From positions 1-64,000 of the forward strand of contig CAJXOS010000003.1 in the NCBI GenBank assembly GCA_913057725.1: a stretch of 64,000 nt of DNA, given 5' to 3'. The notes beneath the pieces were generated by a model. The model made no database searches and had not been told where the DNA came from. It saw only the letters and a list, made by a program, of their open reading frames with translations. Below are positions 35,680 to 44,404 of the stretch, one piece after another. Numbering within the stretch: the stretch's first letter is position 1; each line of letters begins with the position of its first letter. This DNA comes from an uncultured Lewinella sp. GTDB lineage: Bacteria > Bacteroidota > Bacteroidia > Chitinophagales > Saprospiraceae. The translations under genes and the position numbers were made by a program.

Positions 35680-36636
35680 TTAGAACTTGATAGAAACTTC
35701 GTAGTTGTCACCGTTGTCGGTATCATTTTCGTTGATAGCGTCAATCTGGATCATGTAGTAGTTGCCGTTAGCGAATACTACGAAGACATCATCTACTGCC
35801 ACAGCAGAGCTGTTTGGTACAGTAGTTTCTGCACCGTTAGCACAGTTGGTAGAAGTACCATCTGTAAGCGCAATAGCGGCATTATTATATGCGTCCTGAA
35901 TTGGCTCCTTCTTATCGATGTTAGCAAAGCTGAAGTTCTCGATAGCAGACTGATCGACTTTTACCATCTCAGCACCATTCACAGTACCGATCTGCTTCAA
36001 CCAGTTGAGAGTGCCAGGGTTCATGGTACAATCCAAACCTAGGTCGCGGATTTCTGCATCAGCATCAGCAGAACCAGTACCATTACCAGTATCCAAATCA
36101 AGGCCACCTGTTCCGGCAGGACCAGCTTGGTTGAAAAGTACACCGTCAATGCTTGAAGTCAAGTCTGTACCAGGCTCAGCAGCAGTAGTGATTACGATAT
36201 CAGTAGATGCTGTTTCGCCATCAGTAGAAGTCACAGTGAAGGTGAAAGTTGTTAGGTCACCAACTTGCTCAGCACCACTTGGAGTGATATCGATAGAGTA
36301 AGTAACACCGTCTGCGTCAGCACCAGTGATCAATAGCGGGTTGTTAGCGATTACAGCACCACTGTTGATGGTGAAACGAGTAGTTTCCAGTTTGTTGCTG
36401 CCTTCGTCGATTGCAAGGCTCTGTAGTTGAGCGTCTCCAGTAGTTAGGCGAACCTTAACGGAAAAGCCTTGGTTGATGATTACTTCGCTGTCAGTGCTTA
36501 GAAAACCAGGATCAGGTACTAGCGTGATATCAGGACCAAGAGGGTCAACCACCACAGGGTCATCTCCACAAGCAGTAAAGAATAGGGCGGTCATGATTAG
36601 GCCAAGTCCAGCTAGTTTCAGTGCAAACTTTTGCAT
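35680..36636 (-). CDS. Lipoprotein with Ig-like region, function unknown
   Basis: A 318-residue lipoprotein (lipobox FTAC, Cys23). A Pro/Val/Asp linker is followed by a beta-rich domain (~40-150) resembling a bacterial Ig/cadherin-like fold (FTVTSTDGETASTDIVITT). A second domain has several Cys (DLGLDCTMNPG, TNCANGAE) and a Gly/Asp-rich turn (GGLDLDTGNGTGSADAD). It ends with YYMIQIDAINENDTDNGDNYEVSIKF, a typical beta-sandwich edge. It is acidic and probably on the outer membrane surface or in the periplasm. I do not recognise a named family. Confidence 0.75.
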   Translation of the reverse strand: MQKFALKLAGLGLIMTALFFTACGDDPVVVDPLGPDITLVPDPGFLSTDSEVIINQGFSVKVRLTTGDAQLQSLAIDEGSNKLETTRFTINSGAVIANNPLLITGADADGVTYSIDITPSGAEQVGDLTTFTFTVTSTDGETASTDIVITTAAEPGTDLTSSIDGVLFNQAGPAGTGGLDLDTGNGTGSADADAEIRDLGLDCTMNPGTLNWLKQIGTVNGAEMVKVDQSAIENFSFANIDKKEPIQDAYNNAAIALTDGTSTNCANGAETTVPNSSAVAVDDVFVVFANGNYYMIQIDAINENDTDNGDNYEVSIKF

Positions 36637-36991
36637 CTTGTATATTGGTTTTATGAGAAAAATACGGTCGGAAATCCGACTATGAAGTAGTTGTAAAATA
36701 TGTTCAAAGACGTTTAAATGTCCTCAGATGTTGTGTTTCACGGAACAAATTATGTGCTTTTTGGTGAAACCGTCAACCGAGCCTCCGCTGTTTAATATTA
36801 CGGTAACATTGTAAGCCGTTTCTTTAGACATTCCTTAAGACGGCGCAAATTTAGCTTTGTCACCTTAAATATTTGCTAAGCGATCAGATTATCCTGACAA
36901 AATGTTGACTCAGCCTTTTTAGCATACCAAGCATCGCCTTCATTTTATCCTTAGCTTTGCCCGTTCAAACATCAACGCCCCAGCTACGGCC
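36637..36991. other. Divergent intergenic region lipoprotein/metF
   Basis: 355 bases with no gene. A -7 box lies at 36952-36959 on the metF side. A short gtcgg/ccgac repeat lies near the lipoprotein start. No SAM or other riboswitch was recognised. Confidence 0.55.
36952..36959 (+). promoter_or_regulatory. Bacteroidota -7 box TAGCTTTG before metF
   Basis: An exact TAnnTTTG match, 32 bases upstream of the metF ATG. No good -33 element at the usual spacing. Confidence 0.45.
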
Positions 36992-37948
36992 ATGAAAGTA
37001 ACGGAGTATTTTAAGCAAGCTAATGATCAAACGCTGATTTCCTTCGAAGTGCTGCCCCCTCTAAAAGGTGGTCAAATGCAAGACATCTTCAATGCGCTAG
37101 ATCCACTTATGGAATTTAAGCCACCATTCATTGATGTCACCTACCATCGCGAAGAGTTTATCTATAAAAAGCGCAAGAGTGGTTACTACGAAAAAACAGC
37201 AATCCGCAAGCGGCCAGGTACAGTAGGTATCTGTGCTTCTATCATGCACCGTTATGGGGTAGATGCGGTGCCACACCTTATATGTGGTGGTTTTACCAAA
37301 GAGGATACCGAGAATGCGCTGATCGATTTACATTTCCTGAATGTAGATAATGTCTTGGCCTTGCGTGGAGACGCCCGCAAGTTTGAAGGCAAGTTCATTC
37401 CAGAGGAGGGAGGGCATGAATACGCACTCGACCTGGTCAAGCAGGTTTCTGATATGAATAGCGGCAAATACCTCGATTCTAATATCGAAAATGGAGCGGC
37501 TACTGACTTCTGCATCGGAATTGCCGGTTATCCAGAAAAGCATTTCGAGGCGCCAAATTTGGAGTTGGATCTGGCATTTACTAAAGCCAAGATTGATGCT
37601 GGTGCAGACTATATCGTCACTCAGATGTTCTTTGATAATCAGAAGTACTTTGATTATGTGAAGGCTTGTCGTGCAGCAGGAATCAATGTGCCAATTGTAC
37701 CGGGACTAAAACCAATTACCAAGAAGTATCAACTAAATAGTATCCCCCGATTGTTTCATGTAGACATGCCGGGTGATCTAGTGAAAGCGGTTACTGAGGC
37801 CAGTACACCAGAAGCACGCACGCAAGCGGGAGTGGAATGGTGTATTGCTCAGAGCCAGGAATTGAAGGCGGCCGGTGCACCCTGCTTACATTATTATACC
37901 ATGGGGGACTCCTCTACGATCCGTAAGATTGCGGAAGCAGTATACTAG
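36992..37948 (+). CDS. metF: Methylenetetrahydrofolate reductase
   Basis: FAD enzyme that reduces 5,10-methylene-THF to 5-methyl-THF for methionine synthesis. The 318 residues show the TIM-barrel pattern: SFEVLPP with its catalytic Glu, FIDVTYHR, NVLALRGDARKFEGKF, FCIGIAGYPEKHFEAPN, GADYIVTQMFFDNQKYFDY and VPIVPGLKPIT. It is monocistronic or co-transcribed with the next gene 24 bases downstream. Methionine-linked control is not visible in the leader. Confidence 0.96.
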   Translation: MKVTEYFKQANDQTLISFEVLPPLKGGQMQDIFNALDPLMEFKPPFIDVTYHREEFIYKKRKSGYYEKTAIRKRPGTVGICASIMHRYGVDAVPHLICGGFTKEDTENALIDLHFLNVDNVLALRGDARKFEGKFIPEEGGHEYALDLVKQVSDMNSGKYLDSNIENGAATDFCIGIAGYPEKHFEAPNLELDLAFTKAKIDAGADYIVTQMFFDNQKYFDYVKACRAAGINVPIVPGLKPITKKYQLNSIPRLFHVDMPGDLVKAVTEASTPEARTQAGVEWCIAQSQELKAAGAPCLHYYTMGDSSTIRKIAEAVY

Positions 37949-37972
37949 CGGAGTCCACTTAAAACGACTGTT

Positions 37973-38515
37973 ATGGCTAAATTTTTTGACAAGCTGAGTA
38001 CTGCACTTACGGGTTTTATCCAGGAGCAACAGATGTTCTTCGTTGCCACGGCAGACGTTGATGGGAGAGTTAACTTATCACCCAAAGGCTTAGATTCTCT
38101 ACGAGTGCTTTCACCCAATCGAATTATTTGGCTCAACCTCACGGGGAGTGGGAACGAGACGGCAGCTCATATCTTGGGAGTCAATCGGATGACGCTCATG
38201 TTCTGCTCATTTATGGGGAATCCGCTTATCTTGAGGGTATACGGATCTGCCGAAGCGGTATACCCTGGTGATCCGGAGTGGGAAGAGCTGAAAAACGAAT
38301 TCCCGGATATGGCTGGGGCTCGACAGATATTTGATGTAGCCATAGAGTCGGTGCAAACATCTTGTGGATACGCTGTACCATTGTACGAATATGTAGAGCA
38401 ACGCAGTCGCTTACTGGAATCAGCTGAGCAAAAAGGAGAAGCCGGTATTAAGCAATACTGGGCAGATAAGAATACAGAAAGCATAGATGGTAAACCAACT
38501 GGTATACCTGTTTAG
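37973..38515 (+). CDS. Pyridoxamine 5'-phosphate oxidase family protein
   Basis: A 180-residue split-barrel flavin-binding protein. The opening FIQEQQMFFVATADVDGRVNLSPKG and RIIWLNLTGSGNETAAHI form the FMN pocket in this family, and SVQTSCGYAVPLYEYVEQRSRL is a C-terminal segment shared by the subgroup. It probably binds FMN or F420-like cofactor; true PNP oxidase activity is unlikely, because the subgroup is distinct from PdxH. It follows metF closely. Confidence 0.85.
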   Translation: MAKFFDKLSTALTGFIQEQQMFFVATADVDGRVNLSPKGLDSLRVLSPNRIIWLNLTGSGNETAAHILGVNRMTLMFCSFMGNPLILRVYGSAEAVYPGDPEWEELKNEFPDMAGARQIFDVAIESVQTSCGYAVPLYEYVEQRSRLLESAEQKGEAGIKQYWADKNTESIDGKPTGIPV

Positions 38516-38527
38516 ATAAAAGAACCC

Positions 38528-38737
38528 ATGCCAGATAAGAAGGATCATTTGACGAGTTTGTTAGAAGATTACCCGGAGTTGGGCTCTGGGTTAGGCGAGT
38601 TTGTAGGAGAAGAAGATGATCAACTTGTTGGTCTTGTAGGCATATTCTCAGTCTTACAGTTGCGCCTACGTTCAGTTCTGTCCTTGTTGCCTCAGGTAGC
38701 ACCATCAGAGGATGACCGACCGGGTCCAGCACATTAA
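38528..38737 (+). CDS. Possible small protein, 69 residues
   Basis: A short frame 12 bases after the flavoprotein stop and 15 bases before the next gene. It is acidic (EDYPELGSGLGEFVGEEDDQ), with a hydrophobic helix-like middle (LVGLVGIFSVLQLRLRSVLSLL). No family is recognised. The position inside an otherwise packed plus-strand run, and the lack of other content, support a real gene, but an overlapping minus-strand frame exists and chance cannot be excluded. Confidence 0.4.
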   Translation: MPDKKDHLTSLLEDYPELGSGLGEFVGEEDDQLVGLVGIFSVLQLRLRSVLSLLPQVAPSEDDRPGPAH

Positions 38738-38752
38738 CATCAATTACTTGCC

Positions 38753-39769
38753 TTGGATAAAGCGCTTCCCATATTAGTCACAGGAGCCACGGGGTTCACG
38801 GGTTCTTACATTGTTCGCCGACTCTTGGCTGCAGGATATACCAATATTCACGGCCTACGCCGGAATAGTAGCTCGATGGATTTGTTGGAAAAGGAAAGTG
38901 CGCAAGTAAACTGGCGGACCGCTGACATTGCGGACTACTTTGCCGTTGAAGATGCGCTGGAGGGAATAAAAGTGGTCATTCATTGTGCCGCCTTGGTTTC
39001 GTTTAAACCTGCCGACAAGGATCGCCTCCTAAAGATTAATCGTGGCGGAACTCGAAATATAGTCAACGCAGCGCTCCATCATAAGATAGATCACTTTCTG
39101 CATTTAAGTTCAGTTGCAGCGCTGGGGCGCAATGTGCCCGGTCAGTTGATTTCGGAACAGAGCAAATGGGAAGATGGGGACTCGGTCACCCAATACTCCC
39201 GAAGCAAGTTTTTAGCGGAACTCGAAGTCTGGAGAGGGCAAGCAGAAGGCTTGTCAGTTGGCTTTCTTTATCCGAGCATTATTCTAGGTGCTGGTCGTTG
39301 GCAAGAAGGCAGTGTTCGTCTAATCGATTATGCCTCGAATGGTCCTACCTTCTATCCGGATGGTTGTACAGGAGTAGTTGATGTACGTGATGTTGCCGAA
39401 GCGATGCTGTTATTACTCGAAAGAGAACATGATGGTGATCGTTTTTTGCTCAATGGCAGTAATGTTTCCTATCATGATTTATTGAGTCAAATGGCAATCG
39501 CCTTTGGAATTGCACCTCCGTCTAAGAAACTAGCCTTTCCCCTGGCTAGATGGTTAGCACGCCTGGAGGCCGTTCGAGCTTTCATAACGCGTCAAGGTCC
39601 ATTGCTGACCCGAGAGACAGTCCATGCTACCTACCAGCAGCTAGTGTACGATAGTCGTGCATCCGAAGAGGTCCTGGGCCTAAAATACCGCAGCCTGGAG
39701 GAAACAATTCAAGATAGCGTAGCTTGCCATCAAGCAACACATGAACAGGGCTTTGGTACACTAGATTAA
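38753..39769 (+). CDS. NAD(P)-dependent epimerase/reductase (extended SDR)
   Basis: A 338-residue extended short-chain dehydrogenase. The Rossmann motif GATGFTG is at the N-terminus, DxxD-type VIHCAALVSF follows, and the active site YSRSK has the Tyr and Lys. It most resembles dihydroflavonol-4-reductase-like and sugar epimerase-like SDRs; the substrate is unknown. The start is TTG at 38753, as no ATG fits. It is likely transcribed with the upstream genes. Confidence 0.88.
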   Translation: MDKALPILVTGATGFTGSYIVRRLLAAGYTNIHGLRRNSSSMDLLEKESAQVNWRTADIADYFAVEDALEGIKVVIHCAALVSFKPADKDRLLKINRGGTRNIVNAALHHKIDHFLHLSSVAALGRNVPGQLISEQSKWEDGDSVTQYSRSKFLAELEVWRGQAEGLSVGFLYPSIILGAGRWQEGSVRLIDYASNGPTFYPDGCTGVVDVRDVAEAMLLLLEREHDGDRFLLNGSNVSYHDLLSQMAIAFGIAPPSKKLAFPLARWLARLEAVRAFITRQGPLLTRETVHATYQQLVYDSRASEEVLGLKYRSLEETIQDSVACHQATHEQGFGTLD

Positions 39770-40065
39770 CCTGCCTTTGCCTATTTCTTCTATAGGCTAA
39801 TACTTTATTTCACTTGCCCCAAGTTCCTCTAACCATATCCCGCCTACGCCAAGCTTAGGCGGATAAAAAGGAATATTTACAGATAAGATGGGCAGCCTCC
39901 CTTACTCCACTATCTTCCACCTAACCACCTCGCTCCAAAGCGTCCACCGACGCGATGGCACCACCAAACCAATCCCCCCATAACGTTAAAATTCTCCTAA
40001 ATCTCGAGCTTCCAATAAACGCAGGCTTAATCTTCTCGTCCAAAAGAAAAAACGCAGCGAATACT
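39770..40065. other. Intergenic region with palindromic element
   Basis: 296 bases before the DUF1800 gene. It holds a 7-bp inverted repeat (ccgccta/taggcgg) near 39839-39861, a pyrimidine-rich stretch, and the word gcgtccaccgacgcgatgg, related to the repeat at 1337-1398. The frame open through 39955-40065 lacks protein character. Confidence 0.5.
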
Positions 40066-41427
40066 ATGCTGATAAAGATTAAGCACCTGTACCAACGTGC
40101 TGGCTTCGGAGCTACACCTGCCCAGTGGCGCCAAATGAAAGGCCAAGGTTTTGATAGTGCGTTGGAGCAACTATTTGTGGAAGCTAAACAAGCTCCCCCA
40201 CTCACCGTAATTTCCTTTGAAGAAACTGTTGAAGCTACGATGGCTGATCGGCGTAAAGCCGGACGATTACTTACGCAGCAATATGTGTTGGAGTGGTTGG
40301 ATCGTATGGCTGATCCGACGGAGAGTGCCCTGCTGGAGCGATTGACCTTATTCTGGCACGATCATTTCGCCTGTCGTTCGCTTTTTGGTCACCTGGCTAT
40401 CCAGCAGCTGAATACTTTACGAGAACATGCTTTAGGGTCTTTTCGAGACCTCTGTCTGGCAGTAGCTAAGGATCCGTCAATGATCCGCTACTTGAATAAT
40501 CAGCAGAACAAAAAGAATAGTCCAAACGAAAACTTTGCACGAGAGCTACTAGAACTCTTTACCATTGGTAGAGGGCATTATACCGAGCAGGATATTAAAG
40601 AAGCTGCTCGGGCATTTACGGGCTGGGGTAGTACCTACAAAGGCAAATATCGATTCCGTGCCCGCGAGCATGACTACGGACAGAAGACGTTCTTGGGACA
40701 GAGTGGTCGGTTCAATGGAGAAGATATAATCCGCATCATCTTAGACAAAAGAGAATCGGCTGAGTTTCTCGTTCGGAAATTTTGGAATTACTACGTGAGT
40801 GCTCCGGAAAATGAGGCTATTATTCAAGACCTCACTACCGTCTATTTCGAAAGTGATTATAACACAGAAGTCTTACTGCGCACCATGTTTGGTGCTGATT
40901 GGTTTTATGAGGAACGTTTCCGCGGCGGGCAAATTAAGTCACCTGTAGTACTGGTAGCTGGGCTTCGTCGTAGTCTTGGAATCACTTTTGGTCAGCCTCA
41001 AGCTCAGTTACGTTTGTTAAGGGCCTTGGGGCAGGTTTTATTTGATCCTCCTAATGTGGCCGGTTGGCCTGGAGGGCGCCACTGGATAGATAATGCTACG
41101 CTAATGCTTCGATTGAATATCGGTGCTGGCTTGCTCAGTAAACGAGAGATTGATTTACGCTTTCGAGATATGCCAGAGCTTGAAATTGTCTCTGATCCCA
41201 AGACTAGAAGGCTAGAGGCCACCTTGGATCTTGCTCCGATACAGGAGATGACTACCGGTACTGACTTGGCGGCGGATTGGGAAAACTTGGCAGAATATCT
41301 ATTGCCAGGTTCAAGTCGCCTAGAGTTGGATCGTCTCTCTGCACTCGTAGATGACACTACCGGTGATGAGCGTCTCCGGCGATTATTGCTGGTGCTGTTC
41401 TCAATGCCTGAATTTCAAACCTGTTAA
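40066..41427 (+). CDS. DUF1800 family protein
   Basis: A 453-residue protein of the DUF1800 family, mostly helical, function unknown. Family cues are HLYQRAGFGATPAQW at the start, LTLFWHDHFACRS, NPNENFARELLELFTIGRGHYTEQD-like text (SPNENFARELLELFTIG), AARAFTGW, HDYGQKTFLG and PPNVAGWPGGRHWID. It pairs with the DUF1501 gene 23 bases downstream, a gene pair frequent in Bacteroidota, Planctomycetes and Proteobacteria. I start it at 40066; the frame upstream to 39955 has no family match. No signal peptide is evident. Confidence 0.9.
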   Translation: MLIKIKHLYQRAGFGATPAQWRQMKGQGFDSALEQLFVEAKQAPPLTVISFEETVEATMADRRKAGRLLTQQYVLEWLDRMADPTESALLERLTLFWHDHFACRSLFGHLAIQQLNTLREHALGSFRDLCLAVAKDPSMIRYLNNQQNKKNSPNENFARELLELFTIGRGHYTEQDIKEAARAFTGWGSTYKGKYRFRAREHDYGQKTFLGQSGRFNGEDIIRIILDKRESAEFLVRKFWNYYVSAPENEAIIQDLTTVYFESDYNTEVLLRTMFGADWFYEERFRGGQIKSPVVLVAGLRRSLGITFGQPQAQLRLLRALGQVLFDPPNVAGWPGGRHWIDNATLMLRLNIGAGLLSKREIDLRFRDMPELEIVSDPKTRRLEATLDLAPIQEMTTGTDLAADWENLAEYLLPGSSRLELDRLSALVDDTTGDERLRRLLLVLFSMPEFQTC

Positions 41428-41450
41428 CTGATCAAAGAATTTCTAGCGTT

Positions 41451-42632
41451 ATGAAAAGGAGAACTTTTCTTAAAAATACAGGCCTTGCCTCGGCCGCAAT
41501 GTGGGCCCCTTCATTTTTGCAAAGCATCCCAAATCGTACCAATGGTAAGATCTTAATCGTCGTTCAGTTATCCGGTGGTAATGATGGGCTCAATACGATT
41601 GTACCCTACCGGAATGATAAGTACTATGAGTTGCGTCCGGACATTGCCATCAAGGAAAATGAGGTACTGCGCGTCTCGGACGAACTAGGATTTAATCCTG
41701 CCATGGGAGATGTACAAGCACTGTTTGACGAAGGTTATGTAAGCATCTTAAATAATGTTGGTTATCCCAACCCGAATCGATCGCACTTTCGAAGTATGGA
41801 TATCTGGCAAACTGCTTCCGATAGCAATGAGTACCTAACTACAGGTTGGCTTGGCCGATATCTCGATAGCCAGTGTGCTGGTTGCGATTCGCCTCATGCA
41901 GCTTTGGAATTTGGCCAAGGATTGAGTCTTGCCTTGAAGGGCCATGAGAAACAGGGTTTTGCCATCAATGATTTGCAACAAATGGAGCGGACCAGCAAGA
42001 ATCCCCTGCTGAGATACTTAGGGCAGCAAGATCAGCATAGCCATGAGCACGAGGAAGCTGCTTATCTGTATAAAACCTTGCTTGAAACGCAGGAGTCCAC
42101 AAATTACCTGTTGGAGCAATCCAGTGGCCGACGCACAAGGGCGAATTTTCCAGCCACACGCTTTGGTAAGGATCTCCGTCAGGTCGTTGAGTTGATTTTA
42201 GCAGGCAATAACAGTAAGATCTACTATGTGTCGCTAGGGGGCTTCGATACCCATGCGAACCAAAATGGGCCTCAAGGGCGTCTCCTTTCGATTTATGCCG
42301 AAGGAATGAAGGCACTGGCTGATGAACTCAGTAAGCATGGACTTTGGCAAGACACCCTAGTCATGACTTTTTCTGAGTTTGGCCGACGAGTAGCTCAAAA
42401 TGGCTCACGCGGTACTGATCATGGAGCTGCTAGCAATCTGTACTTGATGGGGGGCAACCTGAAAAGGGCAGGCTTTTATAACAATGGTCCAAACCTCACA
42501 GACCTAGACAAGGGCGATTTGAAATACGAACTAGATTTCCGCCAGGTTTATGCCAATGTCTTGAATAACTGGCTTGATGCCGAACGGACAGATATTCTGG
42601 GAGGGCGCTTTGCTGACCTTGGTATTATCTAG
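41451..42632 (+). CDS. DUF1501 family protein with Tat signal
   Basis: A 393-residue exported protein with a twin-arginine signal (KRRTFLKNTGLASAA). It belongs to DUF1501, related to the alkaline-phosphatase superfamily. VVQLSGGNDGLNTIVPY near the N-terminus and FSEFGRRVAQNGSRGTDHGAAS near the C-terminus are the family hallmarks, the latter with the His/Asp metal residues; VSLGGFDTHANQ lies between. It is likely to act in the periplasm together with the DUF1800 partner. The reaction is not known. Confidence 0.92.
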   Translation: MKRRTFLKNTGLASAAMWAPSFLQSIPNRTNGKILIVVQLSGGNDGLNTIVPYRNDKYYELRPDIAIKENEVLRVSDELGFNPAMGDVQALFDEGYVSILNNVGYPNPNRSHFRSMDIWQTASDSNEYLTTGWLGRYLDSQCAGCDSPHAALEFGQGLSLALKGHEKQGFAINDLQQMERTSKNPLLRYLGQQDQHSHEHEEAAYLYKTLLETQESTNYLLEQSSGRRTRANFPATRFGKDLRQVVELILAGNNSKIYYVSLGGFDTHANQNGPQGRLLSIYAEGMKALADELSKHGLWQDTLVMTFSEFGRRVAQNGSRGTDHGAASNLYLMGGNLKRAGFYNNGPNLTDLDKGDLKYELDFRQVYANVLNNWLDAERTDILGGRFADLGII

Positions 42633-42738
42633 TCGAAGAAGTAGGCGTTCTCGCCGATAAAAAGTTTCGCTGTGCGCTTGAAATCCAGTACATTGGATAA
42701 GAACTCTATTAGGAGAGTTTTACAACCAAAATCCAGTA

Positions 42739-43545
42739 ATGAACGCACACGAGATCGATTATCGCATTTATGGCGAGGAAATGCAATTTGTTGAAGTTGA
42801 GCTAGACCCCTATGAAACAGTAGTGGCCGAAAGCGGAAGCTTTATGATGATGGACGACGACATTGAGTTGTCTACGCTATTCGGAGATGGGAGCCATCAG
42901 GAAGAAAACAAAGGTTTGTGGGGAAAGGTACTAAGTGCTGGAAAGCGAATTATTACCGGCGAAAGCCTGTTTATGACTGCTTTTACGCACCAAGGCATTG
43001 GTAAAAAAACGGTAAGCTTTGCTTCACCTTATCCCGGGAAGATTATTCCGATGGATTTAAGCGAATTAGAGGGTAAAGTTATCTGCCAAAAGGACGCATT
43101 TCTATGTGCTGCCAAGGGCGTGAGCATTGGCATCGAATTCAGTAAAAAACTTGGTCGAGGATTCTTCGGCGGAGAAGGCTTCATCATGCAGAAGCTAGAA
43201 GGCGACGGTATGGCCTTTGTACACGCTGGAGGTCATGTTGTAGAACGTCGACTGGAAGTAGGAGAATCGCTTCGTGTAGATACAGGATGTCTGGTTGCTT
43301 TCACCAAGGATGTACACTACGATATTGAAATGATCAAAGGAATTAAGAATATCCTATTCGCTGGCGAAGGATTATTCTATGCGCACCTTCAAGGTCCTGG
43401 AAGGGTTTGGGTGCAGACTTTGCCCTTTAGCCGTTTGAGTGACCGTATTATGGCTGCTTCACGTCGTTACGGTACCGGAGGAAGTAAGGGAGAAGGGAGT
43501 ATCCTCGGTACGCTGGGAGATATAGTTGATGGAGACGGTTGGTAG
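42739..43545 (+). CDS. TIGR00266/AIM24 family protein
   Basis: A 268-residue protein of the TIGR00266 (AIM24) beta-helix-like family. Typical text is VEVELDPYETVVAESGSFMMMDDDIE, LFMTAFTHQGIGKKTVSFASPYPGKI, GLFYAHLQGPGRVWVQTLPFSRL and a Gly/Ser-rich end. These proteins form stable beta structures and have no established enzymatic role in bacteria. A 14-bp perfect hairpin begins in the last codons and spans the stop. Confidence 0.9.
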   Translation: MNAHEIDYRIYGEEMQFVEVELDPYETVVAESGSFMMMDDDIELSTLFGDGSHQEENKGLWGKVLSAGKRIITGESLFMTAFTHQGIGKKTVSFASPYPGKIIPMDLSELEGKVICQKDAFLCAAKGVSIGIEFSKKLGRGFFGGEGFIMQKLEGDGMAFVHAGGHVVERRLEVGESLRVDTGCLVAFTKDVHYDIEMIKGIKNILFAGEGLFYAHLQGPGRVWVQTLPFSRLSDRIMAASRRYGTGGSKGEGSILGTLGDIVDGDGW

Positions 43546-43558
43546 TCTCCATCAACTA
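43523..43558. terminator. 14-bp perfect hairpin spanning a stop codon
   Basis: The arms 43523-43536 and 43545-43558 are fully complementary; the 8-base loop ggttggta holds most of the TAG stop (43543-43545). No T run follows on the plus strand, so it may act as a 3'-end stabiliser rather than a classical terminator, between two convergent genes. Confidence 0.6.
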
Positions 43559-43613
43559 ATAGCACTAGTACTTGGTACCAATTTTCTTAGGTGTTAAGTA
43601 CTGGTTGCTTTTA

Positions 43614-44267
43614 TTACATCGGCGTTGCCACAAGGCTAACCTGAAGACCAATCTCGTCTTGGATGGCCTTGTCTTTAAGGGCGCCAGCTGCTGTTGAGCC
43701 GTACATCACATTCCATTCTGTACGATCAATAACAAACTTTGTACTTAGTGATTTAACTACATCATCCCGAACTGAAAGTTTGGTAGGGATAGTAATGCTC
43801 TTGGTGATGTCCTTCATAGTGAAGTTACCAGTAACATTATGAGAGTAATTAGGGTCGCCTGAAACAGCAGATACCTCTACGATCTCAAATGTTGCAGTAG
43901 GGAATTTTTCTACCTCAAAGAAATCACCACTGGTGAGGTGTCCTACCAGGTCACCTTGCTTATCTTCTGGAAGATCAGTGTTCTTGATGGAGTTCATGTC
44001 AATTACAAAAGAACCGCCAACTAGCTCGCTGCCTTCAGCCATTAGTTTACCTTCTGTGATGTTGATAGTACCAGTATGCTGATCGCCGGTGAATTTCGCA
44101 CCAGTCCAGTTGATGATGCTATTGCCAGTATCGACAGCATATGTTGCGGAAGCAGCTACTGTTTCAGTAGTTTCAACTGCCTCTTGTGCTTCTACTTTTT
44201 CTCCTTCTGGAGCACCGCCACAGGCAACAAGGAATAGTGCGAGGGCCAAGAACAAAACATTTTTCAT
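43614..44267 (-). CDS. YceI-family lipoprotein
   Basis: A 217-residue lipoprotein (lipobox LVAC, Cys16) with a YceI beta-barrel. YceI barrels bind long lipids such as isoprenoids. Family cues are YAVDTGNSIINWTGAKFTGDQHTGTI, the segment GDLVGHLTSGDFFEVEKFPTATFEI, and NFTMKDITKSITIP. The linker after the lipid anchor is Glu/Thr-rich. Its position on the periplasmic side of a membrane is inferred. Confidence 0.92.
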   Translation of the reverse strand: MKNVLFLALALFLVACGGAPEGEKVEAQEAVETTETVAASATYAVDTGNSIINWTGAKFTGDQHTGTINITEGKLMAEGSELVGGSFVIDMNSIKNTDLPEDKQGDLVGHLTSGDFFEVEKFPTATFEIVEVSAVSGDPNYSHNVTGNFTMKDITKSITIPTKLSVRDDVVKSLSTKFVIDRTEWNVMYGSTAAGALKDKAIQDEIGLQVSLVATPM

Positions 44268-44404
44268 AGTTGTAGTTGAAGTTTTTTAGTCAAAGAACAA
44301 GCTGTTAACAACAGCGATTCTCCTATTGTTGTAGCAACAATAAAAATTAAGAAACGGCTAATACGTGCGTAAATTGTTAGACTGCCTGAAAAATAAAAGC
44401 GTTC

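Noticed and set aside
36637-36991. Riboswitch (SAM type) before metF
   Set aside because: No recognisable conserved core or paired helices; only weak short inverted repeats.
39955-40065. Longer start of the DUF1800 gene
   Set aside because: The extra 37 residues have no family match and come from a repeat-like intergenic stretch.
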